This document shows positions 34,951-45,726 of a DNA stretch of 64,000 nt, one piece after another. The DNA is taken from the NCBI GenBank assembly GCA_029204225.1, contig CM055110.1, positions 21,496,988 through 21,560,987 of the forward strand, written 5' to 3'. The position numbers and the translations under genes were made by a program. The notes below the pieces were generated by a model. It was not told the DNA's origin. It ran no database searches and worked only from the letters and a program-made list of their open reading frames with translations. This DNA is from Diphasiastrum complanatum (Eukaryota > Streptophyta > Lycopodiopsida > Lycopodiales > Lycopodiaceae). Each line of letters starts with the position of its first letter. Position 1 is the first letter of the stretch.

Positions 34951-36608
34951 TCAAAACAACTCCTGCATCTTAGGCTTATACTTTAGATACAAATTTAGCT
35001 TATTGTCAATAAGCTTCTGAAATGATGGGGAACACATGCCAGCTGCATATCCATTGAGCCTTGCAGCCGCTGTGGATTTCGTATTGTCTTCCTCAGTTGA
35101 ATCTCCAAGTAACTGCACTAAGATAGGCCTTCGTTTCATCTCAAACTTCTGCAGTTTGGATCAACATATAAAGCTTAAGGCCCAAAATTTTGCAGCATGA
35201 AGACAGTTATAAGCCAGAGAATAAAGCAACAAACAAGAACAGATCAACCACTATGAAGAGAATATGACTCACAAGAAAGAGCCACTTAACGCTCATCAAA
35301 AGGTTGTCAGGCAATAGTGGGTGCGGGCTAACTAGTAGATTTTAAAGTGATCCTTTCTGAAGCATGAACAAAAACACCCTTAGACTGAAGGAAAAATCGA
35401 TAAGTAGGACCATCAGATCTCACACCTGATGCTCAAACTCAGCAGGATAAAACATTTCCAGAGCTTCTATTTCAGTGGTAACTTGAGTATCAACTAATTT
35501 CGCTTGCTCCCTTTTCCTGCTAACCACTGCAAGTGCGGCCTCCTCATCACTTTGAGTGAAGATAATCGACCTACAAAAATCATCAATAAGACACTCAAAA
35601 AGTGAATTAGAGCATAAAACAACAATGGAGACGAGCAATAATCCTGTGTATAAACGTCAAAAAGATCAATTTGGGATCAATATACCTGTACTGCTCTCCC
35701 ACATCGGGACCTTGGCCGAAAAGTTGGGTTGGGTCATGACTGGACCAGAAAATATCCAATAGTTGCTCATATCTTATGACTGTTGGATCATACTCAACCT
35801 AGAAAAAACAAATAAGAGAAATGTCTTATGACTGTTGGACATACTCAACCTAGAAAAAAACAAATAAGAAAAATGTCTTATGTAACAACTGGAACTGCTG
35901 AAAAAGAGGATATTAGGAGACTAAATTACCAAAGCCCTGTAGTTAAATATCAGTGCTTATTGACTAAATTCACCAGACACAGCTGAAAAATAAACTCATT
36001 AATTCAAACCCTAAAGCCGGATTTTCATATTAGTATCTTTAGGGCCATCTCAAAAACCTGACACCATTTATTAAAGATCAAGCAATCCTCCCCATGCAAG
36101 AAATAACATGGAGATAAAAGCAAGCATGTTAATCTGAAAATTCTTCCAGGTTAATCCTGTAAGAACCTCTTCCAAACCGCAATGGCTTCTAAAACACTGG
36201 GCATAAGATTCAGATTCAATACAATGGCTAGTCAAAAAAGTTGGGCATAAGATCCAGACTCAATAATGTTAATTCCATCAGTAATAACATTCACTAGCAA
36301 GGGCAATGGCTATAGCTAACCTCAACAGACTCGGCATGGTCTCCAATACTGCGATAATCAGGATTTTGCTTAGATCCTCCACTGTATCCCACCTGCGTGC
36401 CCACTACTCCTGGTAGACACCCAAACACGGCCTCTGCCCTCCAAAAGCTCCCCAGGGCGAACACAGCCCTCCTTGTAGGCCTGCTGCCATCTCTCAATGA
36501 TGCTGCTGCCATTTGGGGATTGTTCTCATTATTCCCCAGCCTGATCGCAAACACCACCCCATCACACGCACTCATCAGCATAACCAACATCCATAATAAT
36601 GCCCTCAT
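34951..36608 (-). CDS. MSRA5: Peptide methionine sulfoxide reductase A, MSRA5 type
   Basis: Four exons join to 744 bases and 247 residues: 36608-36321, 35798-35686, 35570-35426 and 35148-34951. All introns are GT-AG and the frame is open throughout. The MsrA core reads [40 protein letters not shown], then [20 protein letters not shown]. MsrA enzymes reduce methionine-S-sulfoxide in proteins using the Cys of GCFW. Here that position is Ser (GSFW, residue 54), which I recall as the hallmark of the plant MSRA5 subgroup. The N-terminus ([20 protein letters not shown]) is a signal peptide, so the protein enters the secretory pathway. The C-terminal extension ([20 protein letters not shown]) is also typical of MSRA5. 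A CT-rich leader precedes the start codon. This is the best-preserved host gene in the window. Confidence 0.92.
35772..35876 (-). repeat. 52-bp tandem duplication over a splice acceptor of MSRA5
   Basis: The first 27 bases of exon 2 and the end of intron 1 (polypyrimidine and CTAG) are duplicated at 35772-35823 and 35824-35876, with a one-base deletion and a few changes. The upstream copy offers a second acceptor whose exon would start at 35849. Its use would add 51 bases containing an in-frame TAA. Confidence 0.85.
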
Positions 36609-37030
36609 CTCTATCTGTTTTATTTCTCTTTCGTTGTGTGCGCTCTCTCGCTCTCTCTCTCTCTCTCCTCTTCTTTTCTCTTCCTCCCCAAGAGATCTTG
36701 ACAGAATATTGCATTACATAGTTTTGTATATTATGGCTACATTGCCCCCATTTCTAAAGGCTTTCCTCATTTTTATAAGGCCACCTAATATCCATTTTAA
36801 AGTTCTTTGGAAGGAGATAATTCCACGTCAGCATTTAAAAAAACAAAAAACAAAAAATGCACATCATCAATTTTTTAAAATGATGACGTGTCATTTTCCA
36901 TCTATCTCTCTCGCCTTTTACGTATGCCCATTCGGGCCTCTCTCTTTCTCTATCTTTATCGCGCAGTATCTTTGTCTCCCTCTGGATCGATCGATCGCGC
37001 TAGTTCTTTCTGTGTAATAACAATTATGTC
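36609..37030 (-). promoter_or_regulatory. MSRA5 5' UTR and proximal upstream region
   Basis: On the plus strand a (CT)n run at 36647-36667 lies close to the start codon, as GA-rich leader on the gene's strand, common in plant 5' UTRs. The proximal region is only about 430 bases long before a copia element is inserted. No clear TATA box was singled out. Confidence 0.45.
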
Positions 37031-37894
37031 TCAATTGTTGATTTCACACGTGTGGACTGTCCACAATATGTACTTGTGATCTCCTAAGGTGTGTAGATGC
37101 ACCAAGATCAAGACTAGATTGAGATTCAAGATCTATCTTTGATTCTATGGCAAAAACATACTACTACATGCATTCAATCACTTCCAACTCTCACTCACAC
37201 GTGTGGGAAGTGTTCCAAAAGTATTCTAAGTAAAAACAAGCTGCACTCCTCGGGTAGAGAGAGAAAAACCATCATGAGCTCTCGGGTAGAGAGAGAAAGC
37301 TAGAAATTCAATGACACTCAAAATCCACTCAATCTCAAAATTAATTAGATCCAAAATGAGGAGTACAATGATACTAGTAGATTCATGAGCTACCACTATG
37401 CTTAACTATAATTGGACCACACTTTGCCACCTCTTAATCCTATTGGACCATTGATCCATGCACCTCTAAATTCTATTGGACCATTTTCAAGCAAACCTCA
37501 AATTCTATTGGACCACTCATGGTTCCACCTCTAAATCCTATTGGACCTCTTAAACTTCATCAAACAAAAGCATTACACTTGTCTACACTTTAATTGGCAC
37601 AAGTTTGGCCTCCTACTCTATTTTGGCTCAATAGTGGCATTACAAGTGGAAATGGATAATTTGCCATCTATGCCAAATTTGACCCTATCAACATCCTACA
37701 CCTAAATGCTTGACTATGAAATTCTATGAGATCTCTATATCAAACATTTTGATTTACTTTACAATTCTCCACACGTGGGAACATCCTCCACACATGTGAG
37801 ATTCACTTACAAACTTCTATCATAAAAAATAGAAGCTAGATTTTTGCCAATTTCTCACACTCCTCCTCAAAAAAAAGCTTGGAAAGGTATTAGA

Positions 37895-38851
37895 TCACTT
37901 GAAAAGTCTGTAAATCTTTTTGAGTGGATCCCTTGGTATGCATAAGAAGTGAAGATCAGCCAAGGGATCCATCATAGCAGCACCCTCACCATATCCATGA
38001 TAAGATCTCTTTGATGGATGCACCATAAATAGAGAAATATGAGGGTTCCAAGCCTCATAAGGATCATGGAGATCAAGATCATAAGATGTGAAACAATGAT
38101 GATTATCAAGATTATGCTTTCTAGCTTGACTAGTCCACATACAATGAACTACATCCATGATGGATCTAATCTTGATATCAAAGACTATCTTGATTTTTTT
38201 TAGTCTAGTTACTCTCTCAAGGATGTAAGTGTCCACTTTGGATGCTTCACTTAATCTCAAGAGGAGTTTACAATTTGCCTCAAAACATGTGAAAACATGA
38301 TTTTCAAAAAAGTGAGTACCAAGCTCAATCTTGTTCTTACTAGAACCAAGAGCATACTTTTGACAATACAATATCTTGCTTTCAAAAAGTATTGGAAACA
38401 CATCTAAGTCAATAATGACAAGAAACATGTCCATACCATTAGCATCATACAAAACTAGTATAGCTTTTCTTAAACTTTGAGATCCAAAAAATTCAATGAA
38501 GCAAGATAGCATTTCAAGCAAAGGAAGAGAAGCATGTATGAATGTGTTGTAGTAGATACAACATGAAAGATGCCCCTCTTTGCCATGTAAGGTGAGCCAT
38601 AAAGACTCGGCCATGCATCTTGAAGATCTTCTTAAAATCATATGAAGAAGAAACTCATCCTCACACATTGGCCCCATCATAACTTGAATACCTTCAAAAA
38701 AGATAACTTGTGATGCTTCTTGAGAAGTCTTGATCTCGGCCACTTCCAAGATTGAATCTTCATGCAATGTGACATCTCTATTCATAATCACTTTTGAAAT
38801 AGAGAGTGTAAAGACACTAAAGGCCTCCTTGATGGATGCGTATCCAATCAT
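37895..38851 (-). CDS. Long ORF of the non-autonomous element (integrase scrap plus unknown)
   Basis: This frame of 318 residues is open without a stop. Its beginning, extended a few codons upstream as RKDDPSSWIMIGYAS and then VIMNRDVTLHED, matches the integrase C-terminus of element 2 (KEDPSSTRGIMLGYAS, VVSRDVIFDE). A RRSSR motif matches the RRSSR of the element 2 linker. After about residue 100 there is no similarity to RT or to anything I know, although composition stays coding-like (for example IIDLDVFPILFESKILYCQK and YDLDLHDPYEAWNPHISLF). It may be captured host sequence or a translated non-coding stretch kept open by selection or chance. Confidence 0.55.
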   Translation of the reverse strand: MIGYASIKEAFSVFTLSISKVIMNRDVTLHEDSILEVAEIKTSQEASQVIFFEGIQVMMGPMCEDEFLLHMILRRSSRCMAESLWLTLHGKEGHLSCCIYYNTFIHASLPLLEMLSCFIEFFGSQSLRKAILVLYDANGMDMFLVIIDLDVFPILFESKILYCQKYALGSSKNKIELGTHFFENHVFTCFEANCKLLLRLSEASKVDTYILERVTRLKKIKIVFDIKIRSIMDVVHCMWTSQARKHNLDNHHCFTSYDLDLHDPYEAWNPHISLFMVHPSKRSYHGYGEGAAMMDPLADLHFLCIPRDPLKKIYRLFK

Positions 38852-39108
38852 GATCCATGAGCTTGGATCATCTTTCCTTCTTGTTTCTCATTAGAGACAT
38901 TCATCTTAATGTAGTGGAGAGCCATCCTAGCTCTCTTCTTGTATTTTTGTACTTCTTGAAGGACTTGAGGCTCCTCCTCAATCCCAAGTACGATGTCCAT
39001 CACATCTTGGAGTATCAAGATGGACTCCATCCTCAACTTCCATATTGAATAATTGGAAGTAGACAATCTCTCACTTGGTTGCAACAAGTATGAACTCATT
39101 GAAGTCAT
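38848..39108 (-). pseudogene. Gag N-terminal remnant of the non-autonomous element
   Basis: The 86-residue frame opens MTSMSSYLLQPSERLSTSNY and SIWKLRMESILILQDVMDIV, homologous to the Gag start of element 2 (NYSIWKVRMESIMIMQD). After NVSNE it is joined by deletion to the integrase region and shifts frame, ending in a TGA that overlaps the next ATG (ATGA). Only the first 76 or so residues are true Gag. Confidence 0.8.
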
Positions 39109-39852
39109 GTAAAGTGAAGATAAATAAAAGTGATGAACAAAAAATGTTGTTTCTCTCTCACTATAGGATCCAATAATGGTGTGCTACCATCTCCTATGCA
39201 AGATCTTGCAACAAACTGTGAGATGATTCTCACTAGCTATCTCAATCTCTCCAAAACTAGATCTACTTCACATCAAATGATGGAGTATAGGCAAAGTTAG
39301 GATCAAACACTCTTAGCACGTGTGAAATACACTAAGAAACCAAATTTGACTCAAATACATTGATATTGCATGAAACAAAATGGCTAAGATCTCAAAACAG
39401 TGCCTAGATCACATATAAATGAGATTGGTAAGCATTCAACTGTGATTTTGGATCAAACAAGCAATCTCTTGACCAAACCAAAGGTGTCCACCCAGGTCTA
39501 GGTGCCCTACCTAACTCTCTTCAAAAGCTTATAACTCTTGATTGGCTCAACCAAATGGAATGAAATGATTGCATCAAAAACTAGACAAAAATAGCTTCAC
39601 AATAAGCTATCTAGCAAGATTTTTGGATCAAACATGAAAGAGAACTCCCAAACTGAAATTGGATGTTCCTCACATGTGTCTGAGCACCTGATTCCATACA
39701 ATACCAGGTCAGACCCAATCAATGTCCTTTTGATCTCTTTTGATCCAAAATTGAACAAGATAGCTAGGAAAATGGGCCTTGACAATTTCTAGCTCAAGAT
39801 TGATGAATAGTTTTCACTCAAATGGATCAAAATGCATGGTAACCTTAGGTAG

Positions 39853-39864
39853 GCTCTGATACCA
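39853..39864 (-). other. Primer binding site of the non-autonomous element
   Basis: The minus strand reads TGGTATCAGAGC directly next to the LTR end. This site must be kept for mobilisation, and it is perfect. Confidence 0.92.
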
Positions 39865-40835
39865 TGTTGATTTCACACGTGTGGACTGTCCACAATATGT
39901 ACTTGTGATCTCCTAAGGTGTGTAGATGCACCAAGATCAAGACTAGATTGAGATTCAAGATCTATATGTGATTCTATGGCAAAAACACACTACTACATGC
40001 ATTCAATCACTTCCAACTCTCACTCACACGTGTGGGAAGTGTTCCAAAAGTATTCTAAGTAGAAACAAGCTGCACTCCTTGGGTAGAGAGAGAAAAACCA
40101 TCATGAGCTCTCGGGTAGAGAGAGAAAGCTAGAAATTCAATGACACTCAAAATCCACTCAATCTCAAAATCAATTAGATCCAAAATGAGGAGTACAATGA
40201 TACTAGTAGATTCATGAGCTACCACTATGCTTAACTATGATTGGACCACACTTTGCCACCTCTTAATCCTATTGGACCATTGATCCATGCACCTCTAAAT
40301 TCTATTGGACCATTTTCAAGCAAACCTCAAATTTTATTGGACCACTCATGGGTCCACCTCTAAATCCTATTGGACCTCTTAAACTTCATCAAACAAAAGC
40401 ATTACACTTCTCTACACTCTAATTGGCACAAGTTTGGCCTCCTACTCTATTTTGGCTCAATAGTGGCATTACAAGTGCAAATGGATAATTTGCCATGTAT
40501 GCCAAATTTGACCCTATCAACATCCTACACCTAAATGCTTGACTATGAAATTCTATGAGACTCCTATATCAAACATTTTTATTTACTTTACAATTCTCCA
40601 CACGTGGGAACATCCTCCACACATGTGAGATTCACTTACAAACTTCTATCATAAAAAATACCAAGCTAGATTTTTGCCAATTTCTCACATCAACGATTTC
40701 TTTGAAAAGCTTCAGCGGACGTCTAGACTTGTGGTGGAAAAAGTGTGAACTCCATCCTCACATATTCTCTTTTAGAAAGAGAGAAAAAAGAGCAAAGGAG
40801 GACTTATTGGTGCCGATAGCGGCAGACAACTCATC

Positions 40836-40873
40836 GAGACAAGAAAGAGAGAAGAATGGCTATGGGAAAAGTC

Positions 40874-40972
<99 letters not shown>

Positions 40973-41047
40973 TCATGAAGACAAGAAAGAGAGAAAAATG
41001 GCTATTAGAAAAGTTGCCTATATGTGTGTGTGTGTGTGTGTGTGTGT
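40836..41047. repeat. Compound microsatellite between direct repeats
   Basis: (CT) at 40874-40885, (TA) to 40906, (GA) to 40970 and (TG) at 41023-41047. The sequence GAGACAAGAAAGAGAGAA.AATGGCTAT occurs on both sides (from about 40838 and 40979), so a segment containing the microsatellite has been duplicated. The CT/TA/GA part is self-complementary and could form a long hairpin. Confidence 0.9.
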
Positions 41048-41099
41048 TCTTTTTTGTGTATCGATCTGCATTAGCATAAAGAAGAAGGCCATGAGATTC

Positions 41100-41890
41100 T
41101 GCTGCTGGAACCAAATACTTTGGTAATGACTCTCTTCTACATTGTTGTTTTGTTTTTCGAGGTCGATTATCAGCTTGACCTATATTTTGTTCAAGTTGAG
41201 ATTTTATGCAGGCATTGCTTGATGATGATGATGATGCTCCTCTTCTTTTCAAATAGGCAGTAGCCATTTTTTTGAATGACGTTTGAATTATGCATCTGTG
41301 CATTTGATCCAGTTCTGCTGGCCTCTCCACAAGCCTCATCATGTACAACTTTGGGTTGTGGTCTGTGTTCTACGTCTTTATCTAGTAAATGTGTTCCGTC
41401 ACGGAATTTTTTTCTTATTTTTTTGAATTTTGTTCGCCAAGGTATTATAGTTGTCATAGGAAAGAAAAATTTCCCTCTTATAATTTCACTGATTTGTATC
41501 TATAATGTAAGTACAATGGAGGATTTCTATCATAGATTTTTACAACGTAATGAATCTTATGTTATACCAATCTCTCCTTTGTAAACTTCAACAACACAAC
41601 AATGAAAAAAACAACAATAATTCCATCAACAGAGTAGATGTTTTTCATGAATACATGTGAAATAGAACCCAAAAAATACATGAACGTTTATCAAACAGGA
41701 TATATGCTATTGCTACTATCGATGAAGAAAAAAATGTATGAGATAAATCTCAAAGTAATAATAATGGTCGACCAATCAAAGTTAAATATTTATAAAATGT
41801 TCAAATCGCTATTTCCAAAACAATATATATGAATTCAACAACAATTCGTTATTTTGAATCAAATGTAAAAATATCTTACTACAAATTAAG
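41100..41890. other. Unassigned region
   Basis: Open frames of about 100 residues exist on both strands (41276-41584 plus; 41191-41457 minus), but none has a recognisable motif. A (GAT)n-like GATGATGATGATGATGCT run lies at 41221-41237. Confidence 0.3.
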
Positions 41891-41910
41891 AAATTTGTGT
41901 TTTGGATACA

Positions 41911-42656
41911 ACATTCCAATCAACGATTGAAATGAAAAGACTCATGATGCAGTTGTTGTTGGTCTTAATAAACACTTATGGTCATGTGGATCAAAGTGGA
42001 AAGAAAGTAACAAATGGACCAATCATAATTTCTCTTGTAGTACGAATGATCAACCCTAAAATAGCACATCTATTTGAGTCTCTCCCTGAAATACAAGAAC
42101 ATAAGGTACAACAAACATTGTTTTTATATTTCTATAATGAAATAATTAGATAATTTTCAACTTAACTTTATTGCACAATTTCAGGTTATCACAGAAGAAG
42201 ATGTAGCATCAACAAGTGCCACAAAGGTAAATCAAACTCTGTTTATCTATTTCATTTCCAAAAGTTTACTCCTATGCAATCTTACAAATACATACATTAG
42301 ATAAATTGTTTGAATGCAGCAAAACAAACCTCCACCAAAAAGAGCATGAAGAACATTCACATCTACAAGTTAGAATGCACCAAAAACAAAAAAATTTACT
42401 TTGGACAAACAACATCGTTGAAACCCTCTTTCAAAAATGTTGGCAGATGCACTCATATATGTTGGCAGATGCACCTCTGTATGCCCCTCTTAAAAATAAT
42501 TTTACTATATCTACAATTTGTACTACTCATGACAAAAATATTGCAAATAATTTAGAATCATTCTATATAGATTTATTTGCTTCATGTTCAAATGGTTATA
42601 ACATAACAAAAGACCCAAGCAATTCCAATAAATGTTGGTACTTGAAAAGACTTTAA
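41911..42656 (+). pseudogene. GIY-YIG endonuclease remnant with introns
   Basis: The last block reads MKNIHIYKLECTKNKKIYFG then QTTSLKPSFKN and, after a frameshift near 42450, DAPLYAPLKNNF and NLESFYIDLFASCSNGYNIT. This is the GIY-YIG nuclease order: the IYK...YxGQT strand pair, the family Arg position (here S or changed), the conserved Glu (NLESFYI) and the GYNxT end. Upstream, short exon-like blocks with GT-AG borders (ending GAACATAAG/gtac at about 42106 and VITEEDVASTSATK at 42185-42227) suggest introns. A 20-base duplication (TGTTGGCAGATGCA twice, 42440-42475) causes the frame loss. It lies upstream, in the same orientation, of a transposase-like gene. Confidence 0.6.
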
Positions 42657-42659
42657 TAC

Positions 42660-43950
42660 ATATAAGTATAATAATAAAGCTAAATGACAACTATAAACCA
42701 TTAAACTATGTATTCTAAAATCATTAAATAATTTCCAAACTGAAGTGTTAGTCACCAAGATATGAAACATTGCAATGATTTCCAATATACCTTGCCACTT
42801 ATATCATTTTCAAACTATATTGGATAAAATTTCAATATTAAAATACATGTTCAGTGCATTCTAGAACATTGACATCTAGATGTAATTTTCTATGAGGCTG
42901 GCCTTCGTATCTAGTTTAATTCATATCGATCTTTTTTTGGAAGCTCATACATGTTACCTAGCTTCTGAATTTATGGGTACCTTTGGTATGTACTTTAAAA
43001 ATTTCTTCGACCATTTAGTACTAGGTATCCTTCATGAGGAGGCTGGCTACTGATGGTATCCTTCATGAGGAGGATGCTATCGATGGTAGCACGCTGAGTG
43101 CAAGAGCAATGAAATTTGTTACAAGACGGTAATGGATAAGATGAGATTAAGCTAATGGATGGCTGAGATTTAGCTTTTTTGTGAAGCCTTGCTATGGCCT
43201 GCAATCAGGATCCTCCTAACTAGCCACAACGGGCCACATGCATGTTTTTCCCTTTCACAAACTGCTATGTACTCCATGATGGGCTTGGTGATGGGGAGTC
43301 AAGTGTGAAAACGCTTTAAAATCCAAAAAGCCCTTGTTGGAATTTATGTGGTTATGACAACAACATATTAATATCATCCCTATGTGAATCAGGTGATGTA
43401 TGTGGTTGTTGCCATAGGAGTTACATTCTAGCATGTTACATAAAATTTTCATTTTTGTTGCTCAAATTTGACTCGATGAGATTATGGCCACCTAAAAGAT
43501 ATTACACCAAGAGGAACGTTGTAGTGGAAAATAGCACATGAAGTTTATGTTAGAATTGTAAATACAATTTGATAATAGACCCTATAAGGACAGCCATGTA
43601 AGATAATGAAAAAGAAAAAGAAAAAAAGAAAACAATATTGTTTATTTGCTTGCCCACACCACTCATAAGGCCTCCTCAACTCTTAATGCTCTAACCATAG
43701 TGTCTATACTCACGGTTAAGAACTTTGAATTGTTCACAATTTAACTTATCTGAATTCGAATATGCATTCCCTCCATTGGTTAAGATGAGCGCAATTTTCA
43801 CATTTGAATGAAAATATGAGCGCCATCTCCAAATCTGAATCATGAAAAAAGAAAAGCGAAATTATAGAATTGATGTTATAGAATATGTAATATGATACCA
43901 AATACGTACATATTTGGTTACCACATTTAAATTTGTTTTGGAAATTTTGT
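42660..43950. other. Intergenic between nuclease remnant and transposase-like copy A
   Basis: No coding frame is supported. A short tandem repeat around TATCCTTCATGAGGAGG (43026 and 43058) is visible. Confidence 0.4.
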
Positions 43951-43960
43951 TCTGAGTACT

Positions 43961-45700
43961 TTGATGCTTGTGAGTGCTTTTTTGCTTTTCCTGATGAGGA
44001 CAATGTATCATCTACATTTGGATATCCCTACTGATTTGGCCCCTTTACAGATTAGAGAAGGCAAAGAAATTCCAATATCTGTTGAGGATCGTTCTTGCTA
44101 TAGGGAAGAAGGAAAAAAAACTTGGATATGTGGACAGATGGAACATTGTATCCTCAAGATCCTAGCATTTTGACACATCCCACATTCTCTGCAGTAACTC
44201 ATCTAGTTACATGGATGTGCAATGGGCATATTGGACTACTAAGATATTGTGAGAGATTGCACAATTACAAAAATCAATTTTCTATGCAAAATATTCAGTT
44301 CTTAGAATGTGAGTTCAAACATTTATCCTCTTATTGTCATGAAATATATTGTGTTCTCCAAAAGACCTCAAAGAAAAATGAAGAACTTAGAAGAAATAAT
44401 GGATCATAGGAGAAGATAACTTTCAATATCAAAATAGAATTAGAACAAATGCAATCTATCTTACAATCTATTCATTTTGAAAACTTACAATTCTTGAAGG
44501 ATGTGAAATTGTCTAAGAAGAAGGTTAGGAACAACAAGCGAAAGCGACAAACTTGCAAGGGTATTCAAACTCTTTCAAAAGGGGGTTATTGAAATAGACG
44601 GATTTGTGCATTAAGTAAGCATATTCTGTTTTTTGTTAGTCAATCAATTAGATATAGATATATTTTAAACGTAGGAATGCATAAGATTATTGGTACCCCA
44701 TTTAACATTGAGGAGGTATATGAAACTGAAGAAAGATCAATATCTTATAGTCCATCAAACAAATTCTTTGTTGATCTAAATCAATTGCTGAGATACATGA
44801 TCACATCTAATGATATGGCCTTTGAAAAGTTGAATGGTAAAATAATCATATCACTAAAGCTAGATGAGTCAGAAATTGTGAAAGGGCAGAAGCTGAAAAG
44901 GGTTAGTATAACCCTCATGAATGGTGCACTATCACAAACAAGGGACCAAGGATTTCAGATTCAGTGTCCAGTCCAAAAATGACATAGGGTGGTTGGTAGC
45001 TTTCAGGTATTATTCTTCATTATTGTATTATATTCAATAGATAATATTAATTCTTTTTGAACAAAGTCTAACTAAATTTTTCAACAGGTTTTGAAGAAGG
45101 ATCATGATATATTATTATGGATATTCCGTAAGGCATCTTACCCTAGAATCATCAAGGACCATATGGCTGGAGGACTTCTCAATGTTCCAGGAGTTGGAGA
45201 CTTCAATGTATAATGGCATTCAGTAGGTGATATGAAAACAGTGAAATGCATGTACAATGTCTCTCATGGTGCTACTACATCTAAACGTCTTTGTTTGTAC
45301 TACATGAAAATGACGAAAGATGTTACTAGGAGCACATGCATTACTAGAGAAAATGTAGATCCAAACATAGATCTAAATTTTGAGAAAAAGAAATTTCACA
45401 ATATAAGACAGTGGATCAAATACTTACAAGAGGAAGAAGCTTTGAAAAATTCCAGAGCTGCAGCACAAGTTCCTTCTGTACATGTGATACCTATGAAATT
45501 ACCTGATCCTTTGCATAGATCTCATCAAAGGACTGATGTCAATACCCAATCACATCACCATGAAGAGCCATTTAAGATGACAGAACCGGAGGTGCCAAAA
45601 ACGAAGCTAATCATGAATATTCTTTCTAGTAAGATGGATATTATATTTGGAGAATTCTTATGGTTGGTACCTCAATGTAGCATAAGCATCCTAAAGGGAG
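43961..45700 (+). pseudogene. DDE-transposase-like gene, copy A
   Basis: Three exon blocks align with copy B on the other strand. Block 1 (43980-44590) has YHLHLDIPTDLAPLQIRE, GTLYPQDPS and a coiled-coil tail. Block 2 (44677-45006) has LKLDESEIVKGQKLKRVSIT and LMNGALS, ending at a GT donor (CAG/GTATT). Block 3 (from 45088 after TCAACAG) has ILLWIFRKASYPRIIKDHMA, HSVGDMKTVKCMYNVSHGA and a degraded zinc pair (LCLYYMK, where copy B has CLYCMK). Acidic residues in LDESE and GDMK are candidate first and second catalytic Asp of an RNase H-fold transposase. I infer this from the general layout of metazoan and fungal KDZ-like proteins, not from a search. Frameshifts, a stop and the loss of one exon make it dead. 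Confidence 0.6.
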
Positions 45701-45726
45701 CCAAGAACTACAACTTAGCTTCCTAG

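Larger units (their letters stand above)
37036..40689 (-). mobile_element. Non-autonomous copia-like element with two LTRs and a target duplication
   Basis: The LTRs at 37036-37859 (824 bp) and 39865-40689 (825 bp) differ at about eighteen positions by eye, roughly 2 percent. They start TGTTGATTTCACACG and end TTCTCACA (plus strand). TCAAT (37031-37035) and TCAAC (40690-40694) flank the element as a 5-bp target duplication with one mismatch. The primer site GCTCTGATACCA is at 39853-39864. The interior is only about 2 kb, with no protease, RT or RNase H, so the element depends on others to move. It is inserted upstream of MSRA5. Confidence 0.92.

Noticed and set aside
36397-37017. 206-residue open frame on the plus strand
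   Set aside because: It lies antisense to MSRA5 exon 1 and its CT-rich leader, and has the composition of a shadow frame.
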